In this document: positions 6,604 through 15,676 of the stretch, piece after piece
Position numbering within the stretch: the stretch's first letter is position 1
Layout of the letters: each line of letters starts with the position of its first letter
DNA from: Akkermansia muciniphila
GTDB lineage: Bacteria > Verrucomicrobiota > Verrucomicrobiia > Chthoniobacterales > Chthoniobacteraceae
Assembly (NCBI GenBank): GCA_945874745.1
Contig: CAMCIN010000009.1
Coordinates: 1 to 34,122 of the forward strand
DNA: 34,122 nucleotides
Reading direction: 5' to 3'
Made by a program: the position numbers and the translations under genes
The notes under the pieces: generated by a model
Told to the model about the DNA's origin: nothing
Seen by the model: only the letters and a program-made list of their open reading frames with translations
Databases searched by the model: none

Positions 6604-7059
6604 ATGAACATTGCGCAGAATCCGCCCCCGATCTTCTCGGGCGAATTTTGCCATGCTCTCGACGCGAAGAACCGGGTGACCATTCCGTCCAAGTGGCGCG
6701 CCAGCGAGGCGGACGAGTTTTACGTGCGTGCGGACAGTTCGGGGCGTTTTTTGAGGGTGATGCCGCCGGAGCAGTTCCGTGCGGTGGGGGACAAGTTGAA
6801 TGCAAGTTCGTCGATTTCGCCCAAGGAACGGGCGGAGTTTCTGCGCCGGTTTTACTCCGGTTCGCAGCATGTGGTGGCGGACAAGCAGGGGCGCATGCTG
6901 GTGCCCGATGAGTTGGGCAGGGCGCTTGGGTTGGCTGGCGAGGTGGTTCTGGTCGGGGCTTTTGAGACTTTTGAGCTTTGGAATCCGGAAGCCTGGGTCT
7001 CCACGAAGCGGGCCGGTGAGGAAAACTACGAACGGGTGGCGGAACTGATCGGGCTATGA
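6604..7059 (+). CDS. mraZ: Transcriptional regulator MraZ
   Basis: MraZ is the DNA-binding autoregulator found first in many dcw clusters; it binds repeated boxes upstream of its own gene. The 151-aa protein has the usual length and two SpoVT/AbrB-like half-domains. The first carries DAKNRVTIP near residues 20-28, the second DKQGRMLVPDEL near residues 93-104. FSGEF near the N-terminus and ELWNPEAW near the C-terminus are also family-typical. No Shine-Dalgarno precedes the ATG; the upstream sequence is pyrimidine/adenine-rich (CTTCTCTACAA). The gene overlaps rsmH by 4 bp (ATGA), implying translational coupling. The five-box operator upstream gives independent support for the assignment. Confidence 0.96.
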   Translation: MNIAQNPPPIFSGEFCHALDAKNRVTIPSKWRASEADEFYVRADSSGRFLRVMPPEQFRAVGDKLNASSSISPKERAEFLRRFYSGSQHVVADKQGRMLVPDELGRALGLAGEVVLVGAFETFELWNPEAWVSTKRAGEENYERVAELIGL

Positions 7060-8054
7060 TTGCTGCGATGAAAATTTCAGAGCTAAAAAACAGCACTGCA
7101 GGTGGATACCACGCCCCCGTGCTGCCTGCGGAGGTTTTACAGGCGTTTGCGCCCGCGGCGGGGCGGCTGGTGGTGGATTGCACTCTTGGCGGGGGCGGGC
7201 ACGCGGAACTCCTGCTTGAGGCGGGCGCCGACGTCATTGGCGTCGACCAGGATCCTGAGGCGATCGCACACGCCTCAAAACGGCTTGCCCGTTTCGGGGG
7301 CAGGTTTAGGGCGGTGCGCGCCAACTTCGGGCAGGTCGGACAGGTGTTGGGCGGGCTTGGAGTGGGTTTGGTGGACGGTTTCTTGCTGGATCTAGGGGTG
7401 TCTTCCCACCAGCTGGACACTCCTGAACGGGGCTTTTCTTTCCGTTTTGACGGGCCGCTGGACATGCGGATGAACCCGGAGCTGCCTGTGACGGCGGCGG
7501 ACTGGGTGAACACGGCCAGTTCCGAGCAATTGGAGCGGATGTTCCGGGAATATGGAGAGGAGCCCCAAGCCAGGCGGATTGCGCAAAGGCTAGTCAAGGA
7601 CAGGGCGGTGCGGCCGTTTTTGACTACGCTGGAGCTTGCGGAGGGAGTGGAGCGGGTGGTGCCTCGGCGCGGGCGGACGCATCCGGCGACACAGGTTTTT
7701 CAGGCACTGCGGATCGCGGTCAACCGCGAGCTGGAGGTGCTGGAGCAGACTTTGGGGGCGCTCGGTGGACTGCTCTCGCCCGGTGGGAGGCTTGCGGTCA
7801 TCACCTTCCATTCGCTGGAGGACCGCATCGTCAAACAGCTCTTTCAGCGCTGTTCGGTGGCGACCCTCGACCGCCCCGAGTGGCCCGCTCCGCGCCGCAA
7901 TCCAGACTGCATCTACCGCAAGCTCACCGGAAAGCCCTCGATTGCGGGCGCCGAGGAGCAGCGGCAGAACTCTCGTTCGCGAAGCGCCAAGCTGCGGGTG
8001 GTCGAGCGGCTGCCCACGTTTGGAGCCGCGGCACTCACTGCTGGCAAGGCGTAG
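7056..8054 (+). CDS. rsmH: 16S rRNA (cytosine-1402-N4)-methyltransferase RsmH (MraW)
   Basis: RsmH methylates N4 of C1402 in 16S rRNA using S-adenosylmethionine. The 332-aa protein has a class I SAM fold, with motif I at CTLGGGGHAELLLEAGA followed by the acidic strand end VIGVDQDPEAI. Further family signatures are FLLDLGVSSHQLD, RGFSFRFDGPLDMRM, ALRIAVNREL and ITFHSLEDRIVK. The C-terminus has the usual basic stretch (SRSRSAKLRVVER). The start at 7056 overlaps the mraZ stop by 4 bp; an internal ATG at 7071 is an alternative. Its position directly after mraZ is the classic dcw arrangement. Confidence 0.97.
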   Translation: MIAAMKISELKNSTAGGYHAPVLPAEVLQAFAPAAGRLVVDCTLGGGGHAELLLEAGADVIGVDQDPEAIAHASKRLARFGGRFRAVRANFGQVGQVLGGLGVGLVDGFLLDLGVSSHQLDTPERGFSFRFDGPLDMRMNPELPVTAADWVNTASSEQLERMFREYGEEPQARRIAQRLVKDRAVRPFLTTLELAEGVERVVPRRGRTHPATQVFQALRIAVNRELEVLEQTLGALGGLLSPGGRLAVITFHSLEDRIVKQLFQRCSVATLDRPEWPAPRRNPDCIYRKLTGKPSIAGAEEQRQNSRSRSAKLRVVERLPTFGAAALTAGKA

Positions 8055-8093
8055 TTCTCAATCTCCTTTCTTTCCACCTTCACTCCTCCTCGT

Positions 8094-8471
8094 ATGTCGT
8101 CGAATCGCCGTAAAAACGCCAATCTGCTGCCGGTCGCAAAGATCCTGCTTGTGGCGATGGTGCTGCTCACCATTGGCGGTGGGGCGCTTTACTATGTGAA
8201 CGCCAAAAACGAGGTGCACCGGTACGGACAGCGCAAGAAGGAGCTGGAGCGGGAACTTTTGGCGGTGGCGACCAAGGACGAGGTCGTGACCTCGCGTATC
8301 TCCAAGCTTTGCTCCTATGAGGCGCTGCGCAAGCGGCAGTCACTTGAGCGCGAAGCTTTCGCCAAGTTGGTTCCCGTTGCGGACACTTTGGTGGTGCGCC
8401 TGCAGGACCGGTTTCTGTCTCCGGTGGAATCTCAGCTGCGTCACGTTTCCAATCCCCAACCGGCACGGTAA
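8094..8471 (+). CDS. ftsL: FtsL-like cell division membrane protein
   Basis: A small bitopic protein of 125 aa lies in the standard ftsL slot between rsmH and ftsI. A basic N-terminus (SSNRRKNAN) precedes one membrane span (about residues 15-34, KILLVAMVLLTIGGGALYYV). A charged, probably coiled-coil periplasmic stretch follows (YGQRKKELERELLAVATKDEV). FtsL proteins link FtsB and FtsQ and activate FtsWI at the septum. Sequence identity in this family is always low, so the name rests on topology, size and position. The upstream region is C/T-rich with no Shine-Dalgarno. The stop codon directly abuts the ftsI ATG. The C-terminal tail after residue 80 has no motif I recognise. Confidence 0.75.
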   Translation: MSSNRRKNANLLPVAKILLVAMVLLTIGGGALYYVNAKNEVHRYGQRKKELERELLAVATKDEVVTSRISKLCSYEALRKRQSLEREAFAKLVPVADTLVVRLQDRFLSPVESQLRHVSNPQPAR

Positions 8472-10265
8472 ATGGCTGTTTCCTCGAGAAGACGGGCGAT
8501 GTGGATGGGGGGCATTGTGGCCTCCGGCTTCACCGTGTTCTCGTTCCGACTGGTGGAGCTGCAAGTGGCGAAATCCGACCACTACAGAGCGCTCGCATTT
8601 GAGAAGCACTCCATCCGCCAGACAATCCATGCCAGGCGCGGGGGCATCGGGGACATCAACGGGATCCCCTTGGCCAGCAACGAACCGGTCAAGACCGTGG
8701 TGGTGGACGCGAGCGTGGTCAAAAACGCGGAGGTGCTGGCCGAGGCTCTGTCGTGGCATCTGGAACTGCCACTGGCGGCAGTGCGTGAGCGGCTTAACAA
8801 AAAAGTGGAGTCTGGCGACTCCGGCGAGAAAAAGCCCAGCCGCTACATTGTCATCAAGCACGAGGTGTCCGAAAACGTGGCGGAGGCCCTGGCTGCGGAA
8901 CTGGAAAAGAAGAAGGTCCGGGGGATGTTTTTCGAGCAGAACGCGGTGCGGGTCTATCCGAACGGGAGCATGCTCTCCCACGTGGTCGGCTATGTGAACC
9001 GCGAGAACAAGGGGATGGAGGGGGTGGAGCGCTCGATGGACGAGTGGCTCAAGGGGCGCGACGGTTTCCGTTATACGGAACGCAATAGGCGGGGGAGCGA
9101 GATGGTGGCTTTCCGTCGGATGGAGAGTCCCCCGCGTGATGGCGCCACCATCCGGCTGACCGTGGACATGGCGCTGCAGGACATCGTCGAAAGCGAGATG
9201 GATGCGGCGATGAAACAGTTCCGGCCGAAGATGGCCACCTGCATCCTTATGCGGCCCACGACGGGGGAAGTGCTGGCCATGGCGAACCGCCCGCATTACG
9301 ACCTCAACCAGCGGGATGGAGTGCCGGTGGAATCCCGCAAAAACCGCGCGATCATGGACATGATCGAGCCCGGGTCGACCTTCAAGATTGTCACCACCGC
9401 CGGCGCGCTGGAAAGCCGGTTGGTGCGTCCCGAAAGCGGGATTTATTGTGAGCACGGCCGCTTCACCTACGGCGGGACGATCCTGCACGACAGCCACCAC
9501 GGCTACGGCGAGTTGTCCGTCAACGATATCATCGTCAAGTCCAGTAACATCGGGGTGGCGAAGCTCGGGATCATGCTTGGGGAGCAGCGCCTCTACGAAT
9601 TCATCCGACGCTTTGGTTTTGGCGACCGCACCGGAGTCCAGCTTCCCGGGGAGATTGGTGGCATTATCCACCCGCCGAGCCGGTGGAGTAAAATTTCAAT
9701 CACCCACATTCCAATGGGCCACGAGGTTGGGGCGACACCGATGCAGGTGGTCAATGCCATGTGCACGATCGCCAACCGCGGCAAGCTCCTGACCCCCCAG
9801 ATCATTTCCTCCATCACCGATGCGGCTGGTAAGGTGATTGCTTCCTATCCGACGGCGGAGGTGCGGCAGGTCATCGCTCCCGAGGTGGCGGAGGCGCTGG
9901 TAAGCGCGCTCAAGGAAGTGGTAAGCAAAAAGGGGACTGCGGCGCTCGCCCACGTTCCCGGCTTCGAAGTGGCTGGAAAGACCGGCACCGCCCAGAAAAT
10001 CTCCGCGGGCGGGGGCTACGAGCACAGCAAGTACGTCGTGTCCTTCGCGGGTTTTTTGCCCGCGGACAAACCGGAACTCTGTTGTTTGGTTCTGCTCGAT
10101 GAACCTATTCCAGGCAGCACCCCTTACTACGGCGGGTATATTGCGGCGCCGATCTTTTCTAAAATTGCACAGAGGGCGGTCCGCCACCTCAACCTGCCTC
10201 CAAATCCTGATTTTTTGAAGTTGGCCGGCTCATTGGCGAAAAACGAAGACGGGGGGAAACGGTGA
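8472..10265 (+). CDS. ftsI: Septal peptidoglycan transpeptidase FtsI (class B PBP3)
   Basis: FtsI is the division-specific class B penicillin-binding protein that crosslinks septal peptidoglycan as partner of FtsW. The 597-aa protein has an N-terminal membrane anchor (about residues 10-30), a PBP dimerisation domain with the conserved RRGxIxDxNG-like segment (ARRGGIGDINGIPLA), and a C-terminal transpeptidase domain. The three active-site motifs are complete: STFK (nucleophile S302, K305), SSN (357-359) and KTGT (503-506). There are no PASTA domains. The ATG directly follows the ftsL stop, and the end overlaps murE by 4 bp (GTGA), so translation is probably coupled on both sides. A rodA/mrdA-type PBP2 is less likely given the dcw context. 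Confidence 0.95.
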   Translation: MAVSSRRRAMWMGGIVASGFTVFSFRLVELQVAKSDHYRALAFEKHSIRQTIHARRGGIGDINGIPLASNEPVKTVVVDASVVKNAEVLAEALSWHLELPLAAVRERLNKKVESGDSGEKKPSRYIVIKHEVSENVAEALAAELEKKKVRGMFFEQNAVRVYPNGSMLSHVVGYVNRENKGMEGVERSMDEWLKGRDGFRYTERNRRGSEMVAFRRMESPPRDGATIRLTVDMALQDIVESEMDAAMKQFRPKMATCILMRPTTGEVLAMANRPHYDLNQRDGVPVESRKNRAIMDMIEPGSTFKIVTTAGALESRLVRPESGIYCEHGRFTYGGTILHDSHHGYGELSVNDIIVKSSNIGVAKLGIMLGEQRLYEFIRRFGFGDRTGVQLPGEIGGIIHPPSRWSKISITHIPMGHEVGATPMQVVNAMCTIANRGKLLTPQIISSITDAAGKVIASYPTAEVRQVIAPEVAEALVSALKEVVSKKGTAALAHVPGFEVAGKTGTAQKISAGGGYEHSKYVVSFAGFLPADKPELCCLVLLDEPIPGSTPYYGGYIAAPIFSKIAQRAVRHLNLPPNPDFLKLAGSLAKNEDGGKR

Positions 10266-11755
10266 GACTGGATACGCTTTTAAGACAGACGACGGTACAC
10301 TCTGTGCACGGGAACCGGGAGAGCGAGATCTCAGGCGTGTGTGTCGATTCGCGGTTGGCCAAGCCAGGGTCGCTTTTTGTGGCGCTGTCGGGGACTCGCC
10401 TTAAGGGGGAAGATTTCATCCAGGAGGCGGTGGCTCGCGGGGCCTCCGTGGTTGTGGCGGAGCGGCCAGAGGCGCTTTCGGGAAAAAGCGGGGTGACTCT
10501 GGTGGTGGTGGCCGACGCACGGCGGGCGCTTGCCGAGTTGGCCGGCGCCTATTACGAACGGCCTTCTGAAAAGCTGCGCGTGGCCGGTGTCACCGGTACC
10601 AACGGAAAGACCACGACCACCTTCCTCCTCCAGCACATTTGCGACGCGGCCCTCCAGCGTTGCGGCCTGATTGGGACGGTACGCTACCAGGTGGGCGGGC
10701 GCACCTTGCCGGCGGCGCGCACCACGCCGGACGCGCTGGAATTGCAGGACCTCCTTGCCCAGATGCGCGATGCCGGCTGCAAAACGGTGGCCATGGAGGT
10801 CAGTTCCCACGCCATTGCACAGCAACGGGTGCGCGGCATCGAGTTCGACGCGGTGGTGTTTACCAACCTCACCCAGGACCATCTCGATTATCACGGCACG
10901 ATGGACGCCTATTTCGAGACCAAGGCGGGGCTGCTTCTCGGCCTGGGACTGCAGCGCTTCAAACCGGGTGTGGCCGTGATCAATGTGGACGACCGCTACG
11001 GGGCGTTGCTCTACGACCGCGCCCTGCAGGCAGGGGTGCCTGTGATCGCCTATGGGCAGGGCCAGAAAGCGGAGTTTCGCGCCAGCAATTGCCGCACGGA
11101 TGTACAGGGCAGCACCTTCCAACTCGATGCGGTGGGGCGCTCCTGGTTGGTGCGTCTGCCGCTCAGTGGCATGTTTAACATTTCCAACGCTCTCGGCGCT
11201 CTCGCTGCCGCCCACGCCCTGGGGGTGGACGTGCGTACCGCAGTGCTCGCGCTGGCTTCCGCGCCCCCGGTTCCCGGGCGGATGGAGCCGGTGGCAGCCA
11301 AGCGCGCCTTTCGCGTTTTTGTGGATTACGCCCACACCGAAGATGCCCTGCGCACCGTGCTGCGCACCCTTCGCGACCTCCAGCCCAGCCACCTGATCAC
11401 CGTCTTCGGCTGTGGTGGCGACCGGGACAAGGGCAAGCGCCCGCTCATGGGCGCCGCCGCCGAGGAATTTTCGGACTGGACGATTGTAACCTCGGACAAC
11501 CCCCGTTCCGAAAGCCCGGAACAAATCGCAGCCGAGATCACCTGCGGCATGTCCAGGGGCAAGCACGAGGTCGTGCTCGACCGCCGCGCCGCCATTCAAC
11601 GAGCTATCGAGATGGCCGGCCCGCGCGCCATCGTGCTCATTGCCGGCAAGGGGCACGAAACCACGCAGGAGACCGCAGGGAAAACCGAACCCTTCGACGA
11701 CGTGGCCATTGCGCGTTCCGCTCTGGAGAACCTCGAATCAGATTTCGGCCGCTAA
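10262..11755 (+). CDS. murE: UDP-MurNAc-tripeptide synthetase MurE (meso-DAP type)
   Basis: MurE adds the third amino acid to UDP-MurNAc-L-Ala-D-Glu with ATP hydrolysis in the cytoplasm. The 497-aa protein shows the three Mur ligase domains. An N-terminal UDP-binding domain (SGVCVDSRLAKPGSLFVAL) is followed by a central ATPase domain with P-loop VTGTNGKTTTTF near residue 109. The C-terminal domain carries DNPR (SDNPRSE) near residue 413. DNPR is the known signature for meso-diaminopimelate selection, where lysine-adding enzymes differ. TTPDALELQ and EVSSHAIAQQRV are also typical. The start is a GTG overlapping the ftsI stop (GTGA). murF follows after 14 bp. Confidence 0.96.
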   Translation: MRLDTLLRQTTVHSVHGNRESEISGVCVDSRLAKPGSLFVALSGTRLKGEDFIQEAVARGASVVVAERPEALSGKSGVTLVVVADARRALAELAGAYYERPSEKLRVAGVTGTNGKTTTTFLLQHICDAALQRCGLIGTVRYQVGGRTLPAARTTPDALELQDLLAQMRDAGCKTVAMEVSSHAIAQQRVRGIEFDAVVFTNLTQDHLDYHGTMDAYFETKAGLLLGLGLQRFKPGVAVINVDDRYGALLYDRALQAGVPVIAYGQGQKAEFRASNCRTDVQGSTFQLDAVGRSWLVRLPLSGMFNISNALGALAAAHALGVDVRTAVLALASAPPVPGRMEPVAAKRAFRVFVDYAHTEDALRTVLRTLRDLQPSHLITVFGCGGDRDKGKRPLMGAAAEEFSDWTIVTSDNPRSESPEQIAAEITCGMSRGKHEVVLDRRAAIQRAIEMAGPRAIVLIAGKGHETTQETAGKTEPFDDVAIARSALENLESDFGR

Positions 11756-11769
11756 GTGTTGCGAAGCTC

Positions 11770-13131
11770 ATGAACCCAACCACTCTCGAACAGATCGCAG
11801 CATGGGCAGGTGGCCGCCTTTCAGGCGCCCCCGGCGCATCGGTCTGTCGCGTGGTGACGGACTCCCGGGCAATTCAGCCGGGGGATTTGTTTGTGGCGCT
11901 GAAGGGGGAGCGTTTTGACGGGCACGATTTTATCGCTGCGGTGACGGCGCAGGGAGCCGCAGCATGCCTGGTTCAGGCGGGCCTTGGGGAACGGCCTCCG
12001 GGAGTGCATGCGGTGGAGGTGGAGGACACGCTTCTGGCGCTGCAACGCCTTGCCGCAGCCTGGAGGCAGACGCTTCCTGTCCGGGTGGTGGGTATTACCG
12101 GTTCCAGCGGGAAGACTTCCACCAAGGATTTTACACACGCCGTGCTCTCCAGTCGGCTCAAGGGCTGGTGCACCCAAGGCAATCTCAACAATCACATCGG
12201 TGTCCCACTCACCTTGCTTGCCGGCGGTGCGGGCGACGCTTTCGCCGTGGTGGAGATGGGAATGAATCACGCGGGGGAGATCGCCCCGCTGGCAGCGCTA
12301 GCTCGTCCGGAAGTGGGCATCATCACCAATATCGGGGTGGCGCACATCGAATACCTGGGCAACCGGGAAGCCATTGCGCGGGAAAAGGGCGCCCTTGTAG
12401 CGGCCTTGCCCGCGGTAGGCACGGCGGTGCTGCCGGCGGAGGAGGATTTTCTGCCTTTGCTGGAGACACTGGCCACCGGGCGGATTCTCACGGCAGGGCT
12501 CGGGCGCGGGGATGTGCAGGCGGTGGACGTCGCTGCGGTGCAGGGCGGGAGCCGCTTCGGACTGATCCATGAAGGGCAGAGGGTGGAGGTGGAACTGGGC
12601 GTGGCGGGCCTCCACATGGTGCGCAATGCCGCGCTCGCCGCCGCAGCAGCACTTGCTTTGGACCTGCCCCTGGAGGCGGCCGCAGAAGGTCTGCGTGGGA
12701 TGAAGCTCACAAAGGGGCGGATGGAGGCACGGGTGGTTCGAGGGATCGAGTTTCTCGACGATACTTACAACGCGAACCCGGATTCGATGAAGGCCGCGCT
12801 CGCCACGCTGGCACAATGGCCGGCCCGGGGCCGCCGAATCGCGGTGCTGGGACGCATGGGCGAGCTTGGGTCGCATGCACGCGAGGGGCACGCCTCCGTG
12901 GGGCGCGCGGCTGGCGCGGGCATCGACTGGCTGCTCACCGTGGGAGCCGAGGCGGAATGGATAGCGGCAGCGGCGCGCGAGGAAGGCTGTCCGGAGGTTG
13001 CTCACTTTGAGGACACGCAGGCGGCCGCACGCGCTCTTGTCGCGGCGTTGGAAGAGGGGGACGTTGTGTTGGTGAAGGGAAGCCGTTCGGCGCGGATGGA
13101 ACGCGTGATCGAGGAGGTGGCGCTGCTATGA
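11770..13131 (+). CDS. murF: UDP-MurNAc-tripeptide--D-alanyl-D-alanine ligase MurF
   Basis: MurF adds the D-Ala-D-Ala dipeptide made by Ddl to complete UDP-MurNAc-pentapeptide. The 453-aa protein has the usual length. DSRAIQPGDLFVALKG marks the N-terminal domain. GITGSSGKTSTKD (about residues 106-118) is the P-loop, in the MurF form with SS in place of TN. NLNNHIGVPLTLL and EMGMNHAGEIAPL are strong MurF signatures, and DDTYNANPDSM lies in the C-terminal half. No Shine-Dalgarno is obvious before the ATG. The gene overlaps mraY by 4 bp (ATGA). The substrate chain is consistent with MurE and Ddl in the same cluster. Confidence 0.96.
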   Translation: MNPTTLEQIAAWAGGRLSGAPGASVCRVVTDSRAIQPGDLFVALKGERFDGHDFIAAVTAQGAAACLVQAGLGERPPGVHAVEVEDTLLALQRLAAAWRQTLPVRVVGITGSSGKTSTKDFTHAVLSSRLKGWCTQGNLNNHIGVPLTLLAGGAGDAFAVVEMGMNHAGEIAPLAALARPEVGIITNIGVAHIEYLGNREAIAREKGALVAALPAVGTAVLPAEEDFLPLLETLATGRILTAGLGRGDVQAVDVAAVQGGSRFGLIHEGQRVEVELGVAGLHMVRNAALAAAAALALDLPLEAAAEGLRGMKLTKGRMEARVVRGIEFLDDTYNANPDSMKAALATLAQWPARGRRIAVLGRMGELGSHAREGHASVGRAAGAGIDWLLTVGAEAEWIAAAAREEGCPEVAHFEDTQAAARALVAALEEGDVVLVKGSRSARMERVIEEVALL

Positions 13132-14258
13132 TGTACTACCTGTACAAGCTGAGCGAAGGAGGCCCGGACTGGATGCACGGCTTCAACGTGCTGCAATACA
13201 TTTCCTTCCGCGCAGTGGCGGCGGCCGTTACAGCGTTCCTGCTGTGCATTCTGCTGGGAGACTGGGTCATCCGGAAGTTGATTTCCCTCAAGGTCGGCCA
13301 GCCGATCCGCACAGCGGAGGAGGTGCACAAGCTGTTTGAGCTGCACGGCAAAAAGGCGGGCACCCCCACCATGGGGGGCGTCTTGATTCACGGCGCCGTG
13401 ATTTGTTCCACGCTGATTTGGGCGCGTACGGACAATTCAGCGGTCTGGCTGCTGGTTTTTACCATCGTCGCTTGTGGGCTGCTCGGATTCTGGGACGACT
13501 GGCTCAAGGTGAGCAAAAAGAACTCCGGGGGCATCAGCGAGCGCACAAAGCTGCTGGGCCAGTTCGCTGTGGCAGCCGTGGTGGCCTGCTTTTTTCTGAC
13601 AAACCCCGCCACCGAGGTGCAGGCCAGAGCACTGTATGTGCCGTTTTACAAGGCGCCCGTCATTGAGAACCTGGGCTGGTGGTCCGTGGTGTTTTTCGCG
13701 CTCGTCATCGTGGGCACCTCCAACGCGGTAAACCTCACTGACGGCCTCGACGGCCTCGCCGCAGGCTGCACTGCGACCTCGGCCCTCGCCTACAGCGTGA
13801 TCGCCTATGCGGCTGGAAACGTCAAAATCGCGCAGTACCTCCAGATCCCGTACTATCCGTTCGCGGGGGAGCTGAGTATTGTTTGTCTGGCGCTTGCGGG
13901 TGCTTCGATCGGTTTTTTGTGGTTCAACGCGCATCCGGCGCGCGTCTTCATGGGAGACACTGGATCGCTCGCCATCGGCGGCCTGTTGGGGGTGGTGGCG
14001 ATCTGTTGCAAGCAGGAGCTGCTCCTGGTGCTGGTGGGAGGGATTTTTGTGATCGAGGCGACATCAGTGCTCATCCAGCGGGTTGTCTTCAAACTGACAA
14101 AACGCCTCTACGGAGAGGGGCGGCGCGTGTTCCGGATGTCCCCCATCCACCACCATTTTGAGCTTCAGGGCTGGCCGGAAAACGTGGTCATCGTCCGATT
14201 CTGGATCATGAGTATCCTCTTTGCGCTCCTTGGCCTCGCAACCCTCAAACTGAGATGA
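13128..14258 (+). CDS. mraY: Phospho-MurNAc-pentapeptide transferase MraY
   Basis: MraY transfers phospho-MurNAc-pentapeptide onto undecaprenyl phosphate to make lipid I at the inner face of the membrane. The 376-aa polytopic protein has about ten hydrophobic segments. Key residues are present: the aspartate pair in [23 protein letters not shown], the Mg-binding region [19 protein letters not shown], and the histidine motif [14 protein letters not shown] near the C-terminus. GTPTMGGV near residue 82 is also diagnostic. The start overlaps the murF stop (ATGATG), so initiation could be at either of two adjacent ATG codons. The end overlaps murD by 4 bp. Confidence 0.97.
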   Translation: MMYYLYKLSEGGPDWMHGFNVLQYISFRAVAAAVTAFLLCILLGDWVIRKLISLKVGQPIRTAEEVHKLFELHGKKAGTPTMGGVLIHGAVICSTLIWARTDNSAVWLLVFTIVACGLLGFWDDWLKVSKKNSGGISERTKLLGQFAVAAVVACFFLTNPATEVQARALYVPFYKAPVIENLGWWSVVFFALVIVGTSNAVNLTDGLDGLAAGCTATSALAYSVIAYAAGNVKIAQYLQIPYYPFAGELSIVCLALAGASIGFLWFNAHPARVFMGDTGSLAIGGLLGVVAICCKQELLLVLVGGIFVIEATSVLIQRVVFKLTKRLYGEGRRVFRMSPIHHHFELQGWPENVVIVRFWIMSILFALLGLATLKLR

Positions 14259-15625
14259 ACGCCGCCGAATTCAACGCTCTACCAGTTGCCGTTTTGGGCG
14301 CAGGCGAAAGCGGTGTAGCCGCTGCCTTGCTGCTTGCCGCCGAGGGCGTGCCGGTGAGCGTTTTCGATACAGCTTCCCGCGAAAAGCTGGGAGCGCGTGC
14401 GCACGAGCTTTCCGCAGCAGGAATTCCCCTGACCTGCGGTGCGGAAACGGTGGTCGTTCCCGAGCGGGCGAGGCTTGCGGTGTTGAGTCCAGGCATCGCA
14501 CCTGACAGCGAGCTGGTGCGGCGTTTCACTGCGGCGGGAGTGCCCTTGCAGGGAGAGTTGGAGTTTGCTTTCCAACGTTGCGAATGCCCCGTCGTGGCGA
14601 TCACCGGCACCAACGGCAAGACCACCACCACCCAATTGCTCGAGGTGCTGTTTAACGGAGCCGGCGCCCCGACCAAGGCTTGCGGCAACATCAGCCCCGC
14701 ATTCTCAAGCTGTGTCGACCAAAGCGCCTCCCTCGCGCTCATGACGGTTGAAGTGTCTTCGTTCCAGCTGGAAACCATTTCGACCTTCCGCCCCAAGATC
14801 GCCGTGTGGCTAAACTTTGCGCCTGATCACCTCGACCGTTACCGCTCGCTGGAGGAATACCGCGCGGCAAAGCTGAGGGTGTTTGAGAACCAACAGGGGT
14901 CGGATTGGGCTGTGGTGAACAAGCTCGACACTATTTCAGGCCTGCGAGCGAAAACGCTGACTTTCAGCGCCTATGAAAGGGGCGGTGATTTTGAGTTGTC
15001 GGAGGGTGCGATTCTCTTCCGGGGGACGCCGGTGCTGCGGATGGCTGACACACAACTTCGGGGGCTTCACAACGCGGAAAACCTGATGGCAGCGCTGGCA
15101 GCGGGCCACGCCTGGGGGCTCGACTGGGAGGCGATGCGGGCACCGCTTTGCGGGTACCGTAGTCTGCCACACCGCTGTGAGGTCGTCGGCTCGCTCGACG
15201 CGGTCGAGTACGTGAACGACTCCAAGGCGACCAATCTGGACGCTCTCGAAAAGGCACTTCAAAGCGAGGCGCGCCCAGTGGTTTTGATCGCCGGCGGCAA
15301 GGACAAGGGTTTCGAGTTTGACTCCCTGACCGAGCTGGTGGGCAAACGTTGCCGGAGCGCAGTGCTCATTGGAGAAATGGCCGCCCGAATCCAGTCCCAG
15401 TGGGAGCATGCCCTTCCGTGCCACCGAGCGGGCACCCTTTCCGAAGCGGTCTCCTGCGCGCGTTCCGCCGCACGGGCAGGGGACGTTGTTTTGTTCAGTC
15501 CCGGCACCTCTTCTTTTGACATGTTCCGCAGTTACGCCGACCGAGGAAACCAGTTCCGCGCACTTGTGCAGGGCCTTCCCAGTCGCAGCCAACCGCTGGA
15601 GCTGCCTGCCCTTTTGTCCCGCTAG
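14255..15625 (+). CDS. murD: UDP-MurNAc-L-alanine--D-glutamate ligase MurD
   Basis: MurD adds D-glutamate to UDP-MurNAc-L-Ala using ATP. The 456-aa protein begins with a Rossmann-like domain (VAVLGAGESGVAAALLLAAEG), unlike MurE and MurF. The ATPase P-loop ITGTNGKTTTTQLLE is near residue 115, followed by the MurD-typical GNISPAF and VEVSSFQLETI. NFAPDHLDRY and VNDSKATNLDA complete the family set. The C-terminus contains VVLIAGGKDKGFEF and LFSPGTSSFDMFRSYADRGNQF, both close to the classical MurD ending. It overlaps mraY by 4 bp. A 51-bp C-rich gap separates it from the LysM gene, so an internal promoter or processing site there is possible. Confidence 0.97.
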   Translation: MNAAEFNALPVAVLGAGESGVAAALLLAAEGVPVSVFDTASREKLGARAHELSAAGIPLTCGAETVVVPERARLAVLSPGIAPDSELVRRFTAAGVPLQGELEFAFQRCECPVVAITGTNGKTTTTQLLEVLFNGAGAPTKACGNISPAFSSCVDQSASLALMTVEVSSFQLETISTFRPKIAVWLNFAPDHLDRYRSLEEYRAAKLRVFENQQGSDWAVVNKLDTISGLRAKTLTFSAYERGGDFELSEGAILFRGTPVLRMADTQLRGLHNAENLMAALAAGHAWGLDWEAMRAPLCGYRSLPHRCEVVGSLDAVEYVNDSKATNLDALEKALQSEARPVVLIAGGKDKGFEFDSLTELVGKRCRSAVLIGEMAARIQSQWEHALPCHRAGTLSEAVSCARSAARAGDVVLFSPGTSSFDMFRSYADRGNQFRALVQGLPSRSQPLELPALLSR

Positions 15626-15676
15626 AAAGTCCCACACACTCCAAACGCCCCAACCATCGCCCCAGTCCGCCGCCCC

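Noticed and set aside
8340-9671. 443-aa minus-strand ORF opposite ftsL and ftsI
   Set aside because: Antisense to ftsI with all active-site motifs; composition is a typical high-GC shadow.
10331-11656. 441-aa minus-strand ORF opposite murE
   Set aside because: Antisense shadow of murE, His/Gly/Arg-rich, with no recognisable domain.
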